Positions 18,127 to 28,232 are shown, numbered from the stretch's first letter. The stretch is DNA of 64,000 nt from JACDCA01 sp963810305 (GCA_963810305.1 CAWEMY010000004.1:62001-126000), one strand, 5' to 3'. The notes: a model not told the origin generated them from the letters alone. Numbers and translations: made by a program.

Positions 18127-19332
18127 ATGGCGCTGGTGGCGGCAACGAGCACAGTCGAGCGATCCACGCACCACGAGCGGCCGCTCGCGGCGTCCCCCAG
18201 GCGCCTGCGCATCGCCTTCGTCGTCCACGACTACAATCGCGTGCTCGGTCACAGCCGCTATGTCGTCGAGCTGGCGGAGCGATTTGCCGCCGACCACGAC
18301 GTTCACGTATTCGCGAATCGGTTCGAGCGCCTGCCGGCAACGATCGTCGGGCACCGCGTTCCGGCAGTGAGACGGTCGGCCCTGCTGTCGATTTTCAGCT
18401 TCTACGTTCCGGCTTCGCTGATGGTCCGCCGGAAGTTCGACATCGTTCACGCCCAGGGGTTCGCCGTCCATGCCCCCGACATCGTCACCGCCCATATCTC
18501 CAACGCGCGATGGCTCGAGGGCCGAAGGCTCCTTGAAGGCGCGCAGCTGCCCTGGAAGGAGCGAGCGTTCGGTGCCCTCGTCATTCCAGCCGAGCGCCGG
18601 TCGTTGAAGGACCCCGGCGCCACCGTGATCGCTTTGTCCTCCGCGCTTCGGCACGATCTCGCGTCGACCTACGGGCGAGACGCCGAGACGGTGGTGATCC
18701 CTCACGGCGTTGACCATCGGCAGTTTCATCCTGGGGTCCGGCCGGTGTTCAGGGAGACCATTCGACGCGAGCTCGGGGTTGCTGACAGCACCGTGCTGTT
18801 TCTTTATGTGGGTGACCTGCGAAAAGGGTTTTCGCCGGCAATACAGGCACTGGCTTCCGTTCCAAACGCGCACCTGCTGGGGATCTCGCGGACGCCCGCG
18901 AGAGCATACGAAGCGCTCGCTGCCGAACGGGGCGTCGACCAGCGCCTGACGATCCTCCCGGCGACGGACGGAATAGAACGCTATTACGCGGCGGCCGACG
19001 TCCTCGTGTTGCCGACACCGTATGACGCGTTCGGCATGGTGATCACGGAAGCGCTGGCGTGCGGACTTCCAGTGATTACTACGACGAAGGCCGGAGCATC
19101 GGAGCTGCTGACCGACGGGACCCATGGGGTCCTGCTGCAATCGGCCACCGACGTCCTGGGGCTGGCCGCTGCGATGAAATCGCTGGCGGATTCTCCGGGA
19201 ACGAGGGCGCGAATGAGCGCTGCCGCGGCTGCACTCATGCGCGAACACACCTGGGATCGCGTTGCCGAGCGAACACTTGCGGTCTACTACGCACACCTCG
19301 CCAGGGCGGATCGACCACGGGGAGGGCACTGA
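18127..19332 (+). CDS. GT4-family glycosyltransferase
   Basis: Start chosen at ATG 18127, one base after the previous stop. An in-frame ATG at 18091 would overlap coding sequence and adds unconserved residues. The 401-residue product reads RLRIAFVVHDYNRVLGHSRY in its acceptor domain. The donor domain has VLFLYVGDLRKGFSPAIQAL and the E-x7-E segment AFGMVITEALACGLPVITT. The pattern (HDYNR.LGHSRYV, then a conserved INTAHISNARW-like loop reading VTAHISNARWLEG) resembles UDP-glucose or heptose transferases of the WaaG/RfaG subgroup, but I would not assign a donor. Confidence 0.85.
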   Translation: MALVAATSTVERSTHHERPLAASPRRLRIAFVVHDYNRVLGHSRYVVELAERFAADHDVHVFANRFERLPATIVGHRVPAVRRSALLSIFSFYVPASLMVRRKFDIVHAQGFAVHAPDIVTAHISNARWLEGRRLLEGAQLPWKERAFGALVIPAERRSLKDPGATVIALSSALRHDLASTYGRDAETVVIPHGVDHRQFHPGVRPVFRETIRRELGVADSTVLFLYVGDLRKGFSPAIQALASVPNAHLLGISRTPARAYEALAAERGVDQRLTILPATDGIERYYAAADVLVLPTPYDAFGMVITEALACGLPVITTTKAGASELLTDGTHGVLLQSATDVLGLAAAMKSLADSPGTRARMSAAAAALMREHTWDRVAERTLAVYYAHLARADRPRGGH

Positions 19333-19335
19333 TCC

Positions 19336-20592
19336 GTGCGGCTGGCCGTCATCACCCAGTCACGGGATCGCGTCGGAGGAGTGGAGGCGTATCTCGAGAG
19401 TGTTATTCCGGCTCTCGCGCACCGGCACGAGGTCGCTTTCTGGAGTGCAAACAGTGACAGCAGCGACCGCGGCGTCATCAACCTGCCGCCGTCAGTCTGC
19501 GTGCTGGCGTCGGGCAGCCCGCGAACGGACGCTATACGAGCACTCCACGAGTGGCGACCGCACGTCCTGTTCGCTCACGGCCTGCAGGACGCGGCGCTGG
19601 AAGCCGAGGTCCTTCGCGTCGCCCCTGCGGTGATTGTCGAGCATACCTACCACGGCACGTGCATTTCGAGCACGAAGACGATGTCGTGGCCGGCGGTAAG
19701 TGGATGTGAGCGCCGCTTCGGCGCCGCCTGTCTGGCGTTGTACTTCCCGCGTCGCTGCGGCGGCATGAATCCCGTGACGATGGCCAAGCTGTACGGCGCG
19801 CAGTCGCGGCGCCTGGAGAGTCTGCGCGGCGCGTCGGCCATCGTGACGTTATCGGCTCACATGGCCGACGAGGTGCTGCGGCACGGTGTGCCGCGGTCGC
19901 GGGTACATGTGGTGCGGCCGTTCGTCGTCCACCAGTCGGAAGAATCGCCTGGCGCGACCAGCGACGCGTGTCGACTTCTGTTCATCGGCCGGCTGGAACC
20001 GCTCAAGGGTGTGGGACGGCTCCTGGCCGCGCTTGAAGTTGTCGCCCGCCATCTGACGCGACCGGTGCGCCTTGTGATCGTGGGCGATGGCGCCGAGCGT
20101 GGCAAGCTCGAGGCTGAGGCGAAGGCTCTTTGCGAAAAGGATGATCGACTCGACGTCCGGTTCGCGGGATGGCAGGACGAGCAGGGAAAGGCGGAATTGC
20201 TCTCGCAGACGGACGCGCTCGTTGTCCCGAGCATGTGGCCCGAGCCGTTCGGGCTCGTTGGGCTCGAAGCCGCGGCAGCGGGGGTCCCGGCTGTGGCATT
20301 TGCGACCGGCGGCATTCCTGAGTGGCTGCACGAGAATGAAAACGGCTGCCTCGCTCCTGCCGCAGGGGCCCGCCCGGACGCGCTCGCGGATGCGATCGTT
20401 CGTTGCGTGGGGAATGCAGAAGTGCTCGAGCGCCTCCGGGCAGGGGCCCGTGCCGGCGCGGCGCGGTGGACGCTGGATGATCATCTCGCCGGTCTGGAAC
20501 GGGTCTTCGAGACCGTGTTGCGGACCAGTGACGCGCGCGGATTCCAGTCGTCACTGATGGAGCACACGCCGGGTGGCGTGCCCGTGGCGTGA
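19336..20592 (+). CDS. GT4-family glycosyltransferase
   Basis: The 418-residue protein starts at GTG 19336, three bases after the preceding stop. The N-terminal domain reads LAVITQSRDRVGGVEAYLE. It has a cysteine-rich insertion with GTCISS, SGCERRFGAACLALYFPRRC. A similar cysteine-containing stretch occurs in a subgroup of GT4 enzymes from polysaccharide loci. The donor domain has LLFIGRLEPLKGVGRLLAAL and the catalytic segment WPEPFGLVGLEAAAAGVPAV. Its final bases overlap the next gene as GTGA. Confidence 0.85.
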   Translation: MRLAVITQSRDRVGGVEAYLESVIPALAHRHEVAFWSANSDSSDRGVINLPPSVCVLASGSPRTDAIRALHEWRPHVLFAHGLQDAALEAEVLRVAPAVIVEHTYHGTCISSTKTMSWPAVSGCERRFGAACLALYFPRRCGGMNPVTMAKLYGAQSRRLESLRGASAIVTLSAHMADEVLRHGVPRSRVHVVRPFVVHQSEESPGATSDACRLLFIGRLEPLKGVGRLLAALEVVARHLTRPVRLVIVGDGAERGKLEAEAKALCEKDDRLDVRFAGWQDEQGKAELLSQTDALVVPSMWPEPFGLVGLEAAAAGVPAVAFATGGIPEWLHENENGCLAPAAGARPDALADAIVRCVGNAEVLERLRAGARAGAARWTLDDHLAGLERVFETVLRTSDARGFQSSLMEHTPGGVPVA

Positions 20593-21740
20593 GCACACGA
20601 ATCTGTTTCGTCGTCGATAGCGGCACCGATGTGCGCCTCGCGGACGGCCTGGCCGAACGCTCCAGGCTGCGCATCCTCGCCCGTCGAATGATCGGCGGCC
20701 GCGAGATCAGTCAGCCGCATAGCGGTTCCATGACTGTCGAGATCGGCCCGTCTGGGCGGCTGGGTTTCGTCGCGTTTGCTGTGCGCCGTCTTGCCGCCCG
20801 TCGTCACGACACCGACGTCATCATCGTGCAGGGATACGGGCCGACGGCGGTTCTCGTCAACCTGCTCGGCAGAATGATCCGCCGACCCGTGCTCATGCTG
20901 GTGTGCAGCCCGGCGGAGGCGTACCACCGTTGCCGTACACGCGCCGGTAGCGAGAAGCCCTATCGGACGATCGAATACTGGATGATCCGCCTGTGCAGCC
21001 GGATCAATGCCCGGATCGGGTTCGGCTACGTGGCTCTGAGTCCCTATCTCGCGACACTCATTCGACAGCAGGGGACGGTCAGGCCGGTCGACATCATTCC
21101 GATCTACGGGATCGACCGACAGATCTTCCAGCCGTCGAACGAACCCAAAGCGATGCTGCGCGAGCGCCTCGGCCTGCCGACGGATCTGCCGATTGTGTTT
21201 TTCAGCAGCCGGATTGCGCCAGAGAAGGACGCAGACACGCTGCTGCGCGCCGTCGGCCTGCTGTCAGAGCGGGGCAATCCAGTTCGGCTGTTGCATCTGA
21301 GTGGCAGCAGCGGCGAGCTCATCGAGCGCGCGGCTTCTTTCGGTGTCAGCGATCGCGTCATCGCACGTGATGCGGTGGCGCCGTTCGCGGAACTGGCCGA
21401 CTACTATCGCGCGTCAGACGTCTGCGTGCAGGCAAGCCACGCCGAAGGCCTCGGCTTCTCGCCGCTGGAGGCGCTGGCCTGCGGCGTCCCCGTAGTGGCC
21501 ACCGACGTCGGCGGCCTTCGCGACACGATTCGCGACGGGCAGACGGGATGGCGTGTGCCGCCGCGGGACCCCGCGGCGCTGGCCGACGCGATCGTCAGCG
21601 TCCTCAATGATCCGGTGGAGGCGTCGCGCAGAACGTCCGTCGGAGCACAGGAAATCGACCGGCTCTACGAGCGCCGGTTCGTGTTCGACAAGTTCATTGC
21701 CAGACTTGCGTCGGCTCCCCCTGTTTCACTGACCCAATGA
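20589..21740 (+). CDS. GT4-family glycosyltransferase
   Basis: This 383-residue enzyme starts at GTG 20589, overlapping the previous stop. The acceptor domain lacks the usual N-terminal GG loop and begins with RICFVVDSGTDVRLADGLAE. The donor domain is standard, with PIVFFSSRIAPEKDADTLLR and the segment EGLGFSPLEALACGVPVVAT, which supplies the E-x7-E pair. It shares an ATGA overlap with the methyltransferase downstream, indicating translational coupling. Confidence 0.85.
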   Translation: MSTRICFVVDSGTDVRLADGLAERSRLRILARRMIGGREISQPHSGSMTVEIGPSGRLGFVAFAVRRLAARRHDTDVIIVQGYGPTAVLVNLLGRMIRRPVLMLVCSPAEAYHRCRTRAGSEKPYRTIEYWMIRLCSRINARIGFGYVALSPYLATLIRQQGTVRPVDIIPIYGIDRQIFQPSNEPKAMLRERLGLPTDLPIVFFSSRIAPEKDADTLLRAVGLLSERGNPVRLLHLSGSSGELIERAASFGVSDRVIARDAVAPFAELADYYRASDVCVQASHAEGLGFSPLEALACGVPVVATDVGGLRDTIRDGQTGWRVPPRDPAALADAIVSVLNDPVEASRRTSVGAQEIDRLYERRFVFDKFIARLASAPPVSLTQ

Positions 21741-22516
21741 GTGCACCGCTACTCACTCCGGAAATCCGCGATGGAATGTACGCCCGCAAGCAGTTGCAGT
21801 CGGGCGCCAGGCTCGTGGCGTGGTCGCACGGCAGGCGATTTCAAGTCGCGCTGGAAATGGGAGCAGACGCCGGCGGTCAGCGCGTGCTCGACTACGGCTG
21901 CGGAGACGGCAGCTTCCTTGCGATGTTGCTGCACTCAGGGGTCACGCCGCTCGAAGCGGTCGGTGCGGAGATCGCGCAGGACCTGGTCGAGGATTGCACG
22001 CGACGGCTCAGCGCGACAGGCATTCGCTTTATCGCCGTGTCGGACCTCGATCAGCGTCCGAGCGGCTCGTTCGACATGATCTTCTGCATGGAGGTGCTGG
22101 AGCACGTCACGGACGTCGACGCGATTCTGAGCCGGCTCGATTACCTCCTGGCGCCCGGCGGACAGCTGATCGTCAGCGTGCCGGTCGAGACCGGCGTTCC
22201 ACTCGTTGTAAAACAGATTGCGAGGCGTATCGCCGGCTGGCGCGGCATCGGCGATTATCCGGGCACCGAGTCCTACCGTCCTGCGGAATGGCTGCCGAGC
22301 CTCCTGGCCGGATCCCGGCAACACATCAGCCGGAAGCTCCATTCCAATCCAGACGGATCCGCATTTCACGATCACAAGGGGTTCAACTGGATGGCCCTGC
22401 GCGAGCGCGTCCAGACGCGCTTCGCTTTGAGGCGGGTGCTGTCCTCACCGTTCACGTCGCTGCCGCCGCATTTCGGTACGCAGGCGTGGTTCGTGGCAAC
22501 CAAGCGTGACAGCTAG
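21737..22516 (+). CDS. Class I SAM-dependent methyltransferase
   Basis: The 259-residue protein carries motif I RVLDYGCGDGSFLAML and the post-motif GAEIAQDLVEDC. Motif II is FDMIFCMEVLEHVTDVDAIL. The LAPGGQLIVSVPVE segment is characteristic of Methyltransf_11/Methyltransf_25 enzymes. It probably methylates a sugar or a glycosyl intermediate in this polysaccharide pathway. It overlaps the upstream transferase by ATGA and is 18 bases upstream of the next transferase. No membrane segment is visible. Confidence 0.83.
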   Translation: MSAPLLTPEIRDGMYARKQLQSGARLVAWSHGRRFQVALEMGADAGGQRVLDYGCGDGSFLAMLLHSGVTPLEAVGAEIAQDLVEDCTRRLSATGIRFIAVSDLDQRPSGSFDMIFCMEVLEHVTDVDAILSRLDYLLAPGGQLIVSVPVETGVPLVVKQIARRIAGWRGIGDYPGTESYRPAEWLPSLLAGSRQHISRKLHSNPDGSAFHDHKGFNWMALRERVQTRFALRRVLSSPFTSLPPHFGTQAWFVATKRDS

Positions 22517-22534
22517 TCCGTCGGGATCTCCTAC

Positions 22535-23695
22535 GTGCGCGTGAATGTTGTCGCCGATCTGCTCGAGGAGCACTGGCCGAGCATGGATCTGGTCGCGGAC
22601 ATGCTGATGTCACATCTCGGTCGAAACGGTGTGCCGGTGTCGCCGGTGCTGGTGCGCCCGGTGTTCCCGATGCGTCTGCAGATTGGGAGTGGAGCCGCCG
22701 CCGACCGGACGCCATTGACGATCGAGCGGATCGCACACCGCTTCTGGGACTACCCGCGATGGTTGCGAAGACAGCCTGCGGCTGACGTCTACCACATTGT
22801 CGATCACAGCTACGCGCATCTCGCGAGCGAACTGCCGGACGGTCGCGTCGTCACGACGTGTCACGACGCGGATGCGTTCAGGACGTTGCTGTTTCCCGAT
22901 CGACGGGAATCAAGCCTGCCGCGTTTTCTGGTCAAGCGCGTCCTCGACGGTTTGCAGCGTGCGACCGTGGTCGTCTGTGACAGTCACGCGACCCGCGCGG
23001 ATCTCGTCGATCACCAGTTGATCCCGGCTGACCGCACGACGGTGGTGCCCTTGGGCATTCATCCGTCATGCACCGCGGCGCCGGACGACCAGGCGGATAT
23101 GGCGGCTGCGACGTTGACGGGACCAGCGGGGGAGTCGGATCTCCTGCATGTCGGCAGCACCATCGAGCGCAAGCGCATCGATCTGCTTCTGGACGTTCTG
23201 TCGCAGGTGGCCTCGATGCGTCCCGGGGTGAGGCTGTGGCGCGTCGGTGGCGCCTTTACACCCGCACAGGCTGCCCGCGTTCGCGACCTGGGTCTTGCCG
23301 ACCGAATCCAGGTGCTGCCCTTCGTGACTCGACCGGTGCTCGCGGCACTCTATCGGCGTGCGGCACTGGTGCTGCTGCCATCGGACCGCGAAGGCTTCGG
23401 GCTGCCGGTCGCGGAAGCGTTGGCATGTGGAACACCGATTCTCGCCTCGGATCTGCCAGTGCTCCGCGAAACCGGCGGCAGAGCTGCGGAGTATTGCCCC
23501 GCCGGGGACGCGCAGATGTGGGCGGCCCGCGTGGTGGCGCTCCTCGAGGAGCGCGAATCGGACGCGGCGGCATGGGAGGAACGGCGCCGGGCAGGCCTGG
23601 AGCATGCTCGTCTTTTCTCCTGGGACCGGTATGCCGGGGAGATGGAGCACGTCTATTCGAGGCTGGCTGCAGGCCAGGTCGCGGGGCGGTCATGA
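22535..23695 (+). CDS. GT4-family glycosyltransferase
   Basis: The 386-residue enzyme starts at GTG 22535 (MRVNVVADLLEEHWPSMDL). Mid-protein it reads YHIVDHSYAHLASELP and TCHDADAFRTL, the acceptor-site loop of a GT4 subgroup seen in exopolysaccharide loci. The donor domain contains LLHVGSTIERKRIDLLLDVL and the catalytic segment EGFGLPVAEALACGTPILAS. It overlaps the next gene as ATGA. Confidence 0.85.
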   Translation: MRVNVVADLLEEHWPSMDLVADMLMSHLGRNGVPVSPVLVRPVFPMRLQIGSGAAADRTPLTIERIAHRFWDYPRWLRRQPAADVYHIVDHSYAHLASELPDGRVVTTCHDADAFRTLLFPDRRESSLPRFLVKRVLDGLQRATVVVCDSHATRADLVDHQLIPADRTTVVPLGIHPSCTAAPDDQADMAAATLTGPAGESDLLHVGSTIERKRIDLLLDVLSQVASMRPGVRLWRVGGAFTPAQAARVRDLGLADRIQVLPFVTRPVLAALYRRAALVLLPSDREGFGLPVAEALACGTPILASDLPVLRETGGRAAEYCPAGDAQMWAARVVALLEERESDAAAWEERRRAGLEHARLFSWDRYAGEMEHVYSRLAAGQVAGRS

Positions 23696-24876
23696 CGCCA
23701 CGACTCGCGGTCCTGCACGCCGGCAAGTTCTATCCCCCGTGCCCCGGCGGAATGGAGCGCGTCGTTCAGATGCTCTGCGAGGGAGTCGATCCGGGTATCG
23801 AGAGCTCGGTTCTTGTCGCGAACACCGGAGTCTCGACCACCCGCGACGAACTCAACGGAATTCAGGTCACGCGCGTCGGGTCTTTTGCCCGGATAGGGAC
23901 CGTCGCCGTGACGCCGATGTTTCCACTGGAACTGTCGCGCGCGTCCCGGGACCTCACCGTTATTCACGAGCCGAATCCGGTCGCCCTCGTGTCCGACTGG
24001 CTCACAGCTGCGAAGGGGCCGCTGGTCGTCTGGTTCCATAGCGAGGTCTTTCGGCCGCAGTGGAAGTACCGGTTGCTGTATCGCCCGTTTCTACGCCGGG
24101 TGCTGCACCGGGCCGACCGCATCGTTGTGTCGTCACCTCCCTTGGCGGAGCACTCCGCCGAGCTGCACGACTTCCGTGCAAAGTGCGTCGTCATTCCCTT
24201 CGGCATCGATACAAATCGGCTGCGCCGAACCGGCGCGGTTGCCGACAAAGTCGCAGCCATTCAGCGCGAAATTCCCGGCCACCGCGCGTTGTTCGTCGGT
24301 CGGCTGGTGCCCTACAAGGGCGTGGACGTGCTCATTCAGGCAATGGCGTCAGTAGACGCCACCGCGCTCGTCGTGGGCGATGGTCCGCTGTCTGGTGCGT
24401 TGAGGCAGGAAGCAGATCGCCGCGGTGTCGCGGACAAGGTCAGGTTTCTGGGCTCGCTTTCTGACGAGGACGTCGTCGCACACCTGCATGCGTGTGATGT
24501 GTTCACCTTGCCGTCGGTGAGCAACGCCGAGACGTTCGGCGTCGCACAGCTCGAAGCGATGGCGTGCGGGAAGCCGGTGATCAGCACGGCTCTTCGCACC
24601 GGAGTGCCCTGGGTCAACCGGCACGATGAGACCGGGTTGGTCGTGCAGCCAGCGGATCCGGCTGCACTCGCGCACGCGTTGAATTCACTCCTCGCCGCCC
24701 CTGATCTCCGCGAACGAATGGGCGCCGCCGGAGTTCACCGTGTGCAGACTGAGTTCACGCTGGACGCGATGAACCGCCGGACGGCAGCACTTTATCGGAC
24801 GGTCATGCTGGAGCGCGCCACCGAAGTGGCGCCGGCTCCCGCCAGCTATGCGTCAACCGCAGCAAACATCGACTGA
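23692..24876 (+). CDS. GT4-family glycosyltransferase
   Basis: Start is ATG 23692, overlapping the upstream TGA. The 394-residue product begins LAVLHAGKFYPPCPGGMERV, a strongly conserved GT4 opening. It has VVWFHSEVFRPQWKYRLLYR in the acceptor domain, resembling mannosyl- or galactosyltransferases of the WcaI/PimB-like subgroup. The donor segment is NAETFGVAQLEAMACGKPVI. It sits next to the initiating phosphoglycosyl transferase, so it may add the second sugar. That is inference. Confidence 0.85.
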   Translation: MTPRLAVLHAGKFYPPCPGGMERVVQMLCEGVDPGIESSVLVANTGVSTTRDELNGIQVTRVGSFARIGTVAVTPMFPLELSRASRDLTVIHEPNPVALVSDWLTAAKGPLVVWFHSEVFRPQWKYRLLYRPFLRRVLHRADRIVVSSPPLAEHSAELHDFRAKCVVIPFGIDTNRLRRTGAVADKVAAIQREIPGHRALFVGRLVPYKGVDVLIQAMASVDATALVVGDGPLSGALRQEADRRGVADKVRFLGSLSDEDVVAHLHACDVFTLPSVSNAETFGVAQLEAMACGKPVISTALRTGVPWVNRHDETGLVVQPADPAALAHALNSLLAAPDLRERMGAAGVHRVQTEFTLDAMNRRTAALYRTVMLERATEVAPAPASYASTAANID

Positions 24877-24879
24877 CCT

Positions 24880-25501
24880 GTGAACGCCACCCCACTCTCG
24901 AAACGCGCACTCGATGTCGCCCTCTCCGGCGTCGGCCTGCTCTTGTCGTCCCCTATCTGGTTGCTGGTCGCGGCCGCCATCCGGCTCGAGGATGACGGCC
25001 CGGTGTTTTACCGGCAGGAACGGGTGGGGCAGGGGGGGCGGACCTTCGACGCGCTGAAGTTCCGCTCGATGAGAGCCGGACGCTGAGGCGAGCGGTCTCG
25101 CACTGCAGGCAGTGACGAACGATCCGCGCGTCACCCGGGTAGGCCGGATCATGCGAGCGACCGCACTCGACGAGCTTCCGCAACTGTGGAACATCTTCGT
25201 CGGCGACATGAGCTTCGTCGGTCCGCGTGCGCTGCGTCCGCAGGAGGTCGAAGCCAATGGAACCGGGGAGTTGCTCTCGATCGACCAGATCCCCGGCAGT
25301 CGCGAGCGCCACCGCGTGAAGCCAGGGCTGACCGGTGTGGCGCAGATCTTCGCGCCACGCGACATCACGCGACGGAACAAGTTCCGCTACGACCGCGTGT
25401 ATATCCGCAGGCAGGGGTTCTGGTTCGACGTGCGTCTGATCCTGCTCTCGTTCTGGATCACGGCTCGAGGAAAATGGGAACACAGCGGCAGCAAGTTGTA
25501 G
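24880..25501 (+). CDS. Initiating phosphoglycosyl transferase, monotopic (frameshifted)
   Basis: This is a short bacterial sugar transferase of the WcaJ/PglC class, which moves a sugar-1-phosphate onto undecaprenyl phosphate to start each repeat unit. From GTG 24880 it reads KRALDVALSGVGLLLSSPIW, the re-entrant membrane helix, then FYRQERVGQGGRTFDALKFR. A break near 25060-25080 follows. The next frame gives the catalytic region TALDELPQLWNIFVGDMSFV, then GPRALRP, and VKPGLTGVAQIFAPRDI, to the stop at 25501. Joined length is about 206 residues, the minimal form without the N-terminal multispan domain. The stop codon at the break arises from one extra or missing base. Confidence 0.85.
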
Positions 25502-25514
25502 AACGGCGCGTGAG

Positions 25515-26731
25515 ATGAAGGGCGCAAACAGAGCGACCAGGATCCACGATGTCATCGTGGTCGGCGGTGGCCCGGCCGGTCTGTACGCTGCCTCACAGCT
25601 GTCGCAGCGCGGGTCGGGACGTCGTCCTGCTCGAAGAGCACCAGTCGCCCGGGGAACCAGTGCACTGCACCGGGGTCTTCGCCGCGGACGCCTTCGCCGA
25701 GCTCGGCATCCCGCGCGACGCGGTGCTCAACACGCTTGTCGCACGTCCGGTTTTTCTCGCCGTCGGGCGCAACCGTCAGCTATACCACGCCGGACGTCGA
25801 AGCACTGGTCATCGATCGACGCCAGTTCGACGAGCAACTTCACCTCGACGCGGTGGCGAAGGGCGTTTCGATCGTGAGCGGCTCGCGCGTCTCGGACGTC
25901 GTCGTGGACGAGAAGGGCGTGACGGTCTCCTGTCTGCCGCACACGTTTCGTGCGCGCGCCTGCGTTCTGGCCTGCGGCGCCAACTACGTCCTGCAACGCC
26001 GGCTCGGCCTGGGGATGCCGTCGGTCTTCCTCCAATCGGCGCAGGTCGAATGGCCGGCGGCACCGCTCGACTCGGTCGAGGTGCATTTCGGCGATGCGGT
26101 CGCCCCGAAGGGATTCGCCTGGATGGTCCCGGTGCGTCGCGGCGGGACGTCGTACGCGCGGATCGGTCTGATGTGTGACGCCCACGCGCGTCGGTACTTC
26201 CGCCAGTTCGTGGAGCAGATCAGAGGACGGTGGGGCATCGCCGGCCTCCTCGAGACTGCCGCGCCGGCCCTGCCGCGACTGAAGATGCTGCCGCTGGCGC
26301 CAATCGCGCGGACCTATGCGAGCCGCATCCTCGCGGTCGGCGACGCGGCCGGCCTCGTGAAGGCGACGACCGGTGGCGGCATCTACTACAGCCTCGTCAG
26401 CGCGAAGCTGGCGGCGCAGGTGCTCTCCGAGGGTCTGAGGAGTGACCGGCTCGAGGCCGACGCCCTCGCCGAGTACCAGCGACTGTGGCAGAGGCAACTG
26501 GGTACGGAGCTCGAAGCGCAGCTCTCCCTGAGACTCCTTGCCAATCGGCTGACCGATGCGGAGATCGACGAACTGTTCGAGTTGGCACGGACCGACGGGA
26601 TCATGCCGATCGTCCGACGCACCGCACGCTTCAACCAGCACCGCAATCTGATCGTGTCTCTCTTCAAACATCCCCCGGCCAGACGGATCCTGTTCCGTCG
26701 CCTGACCGCCTGGCGGGCAGCAGCGCTTTAG
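25515..26731 (+). CDS. Geranylgeranyl-reductase-like FAD oxidoreductase (two frameshifts)
   Basis: The N-terminus has the dinucleotide fold VIVVGGGPAGLYAASQL. After a break near 25600-25615 it continues RDVVLLEEHQSPGEPVHCTG, the substrate-lid cysteine region of this family. After a second break near 25738 it reads SHVRFFSPSGATVSYTTPDV. The C-terminal half contains the diagnostic ILAVGDAAGLVKATTGGGIY. Joined length is about 405 residues. Members reduce isoprenoid double bonds (archaeal lipids, chlorophyll and quinone side chains). Located between the initiating transferase and a polymerase-like gene, it could act on a polyprenyl carrier, but that is speculation. A flavin-dependent oxidation of a sugar or lipid is the alternative. 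Confidence 0.75.
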
Positions 26732-26739
26732 CAGAACGA

Positions 26740-28130
26740 ATGCTCGTTGCCGCAGTTGTGCTCATTGTCGCCTGGGGTGCCCTGGCGTTCGGCTCGGTCT
26801 ATACCTGGGCGTTTGCGCCGCTCTTGATTGCGTGCGCTCTGGCGGGCGCCGCCGGCCTGTACATCGGCCGTCATCGTCCGATCGACCGGCCACTGGTGGT
26901 GTGCCTCGTCGCGCTCGCAGCGGCCGTCGCGGTGCAGCTGGTGCCTTTGCCTGCCGCGGTGCTTCGGCTGGTCAGCCCGTCAACCGATGCCTTCCTGCGG
27001 GCGCACGATCTTGCTTATGCGCTCGGCGACGGGTCTCACGCGCTATCAATCAACCCCGAGAACACATTGCTCGGTTTGGGGTTTGTCGGCTCGCTGGGGA
27101 TCTTCCTTGTCGGGCTCGTGCGGTCGGTAACTGCGGCCCGCGCACGCCAGCTTGCGGTATCGCTGGTGGCCTTCGGCGTGCTCCTCGCGCTGATCGGAAT
27201 CATCCAGAAGGCACTGCTCGGCGATCACGTCTTCGCCGGCATGAAGATCTACGGATTCTGGTCCCCTGAAAGCCGTTTGACGACGCCTTTTGGCCCGTTC
27301 GTCAACAAGAATCACTTTGCCGGATGGATGCTGATGGTCATCCCGCTCGGCATCGCTCTGACGCTTGGCGCAGCCGAGAACGCCGGCCGCTCGCTGCAGC
27401 GCGGTATTCGGGGCATGCTGGTCTGGCTCTCGTCCCCGGAGGGCGGACGGCTGCAACTGCTCGCGGTCGCTACGATGTTGATGGCGGCGTCGCTGCTGCT
27501 GACGAAATCGCGCTCCGGTCTCGGTTGTTTAATCGTTCTGCTTGTCGCCTCAGGCTTTGCCGTCGCGCGCCGCTTTGAATCCAGCGTCGGCCGCTGGCTC
27601 ACACTCGGCGGGCTGGTCGCCATCTTCCTCGGTATTTTTGCCTGGGCGGGGGCGGACGTTGCCGCGCGCGTAGGTCATGAGATGTCGGCCGTCGACCTTC
27701 GGAAGAACATCTGGACCGACAGCGCTCGGGTCATACGCGACTTTCCAGTCGCTGGCACCGGTTTGAACACTTTCGGTACTGCGATGCTCAGATACCAGAC
27801 CGCTGACGACGTGCTGCATTATCAGGAAGCGCACAACGACTATGTTCAGATCCTCGTCGAGGGTGGATTGCTGCTGGCGATCCCGGCGCTCGCCACCGTT
27901 GTTGTTCTGATTACGAGGATCAGGCGGCGCATAGCGGCTTCCCGGGCCGACCCAATGGGCTATTGGCTGCGAATCGGGGCGGTGATCGGGCTCGTGGCGA
28001 TCGCGGTTCAGTCTTTCGTCGAGTTCAGCCTGCAGATGCCGGGCAACGCCGCCCTCTTCGTTGTCCTGGTAGCCATTGCCATTCACTCTCCCGGGCGGAG
28101 TTCCGGCGGATCCGCACGAAGGCAGCTTGA
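26740..28130 (+). CDS. O-antigen ligase/polymerase-like membrane protein (candidate 2, 3' end uncertain)
   Basis: From ATG 26740 (MLVAAVVLIVAWGALAFGSV) the protein has about ten membrane segments. The WaaL/Wzy-type motifs are present: FGPFVNKNHFAGWM, then PVAGTGLNTFGTAM, and HYQEAHNDYVQILVEGGLL in the periplasmic loop. The N-K-N-H-F-A-G and E-A-H-N-D-Y-x-Q signatures mark the ligase-like subgroup often found in actinobacterial and acidobacterial polysaccharide loci. The frame does not stop where homology ends. After IAIHSPGRSSGG it reads out of frame across the next gene until 28410. I therefore place an indel near 28100-28130, with the natural stop probably the TGA at 28128-28130. Expected length is about 460 residues. 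Confidence 0.75.
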
Positions 28131-28232
28131 CCGCACCGACCGACTGATCTCTCCGCGGCGTTCGCTCACGCGCTATCGGGCGATTTTGCCAGACTGCGTG
28201 GCGGGAACTGGACCCCGAGCGAGCTGCTGGCG

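Noticed and set aside
26485..26739. Upstream extension of the second polymerase/ligase-like gene
   Set aside because: This stretch overlaps the flavoprotein 3' end in another frame and encodes no membrane-protein-like sequence. ATG 26740 is the better start.
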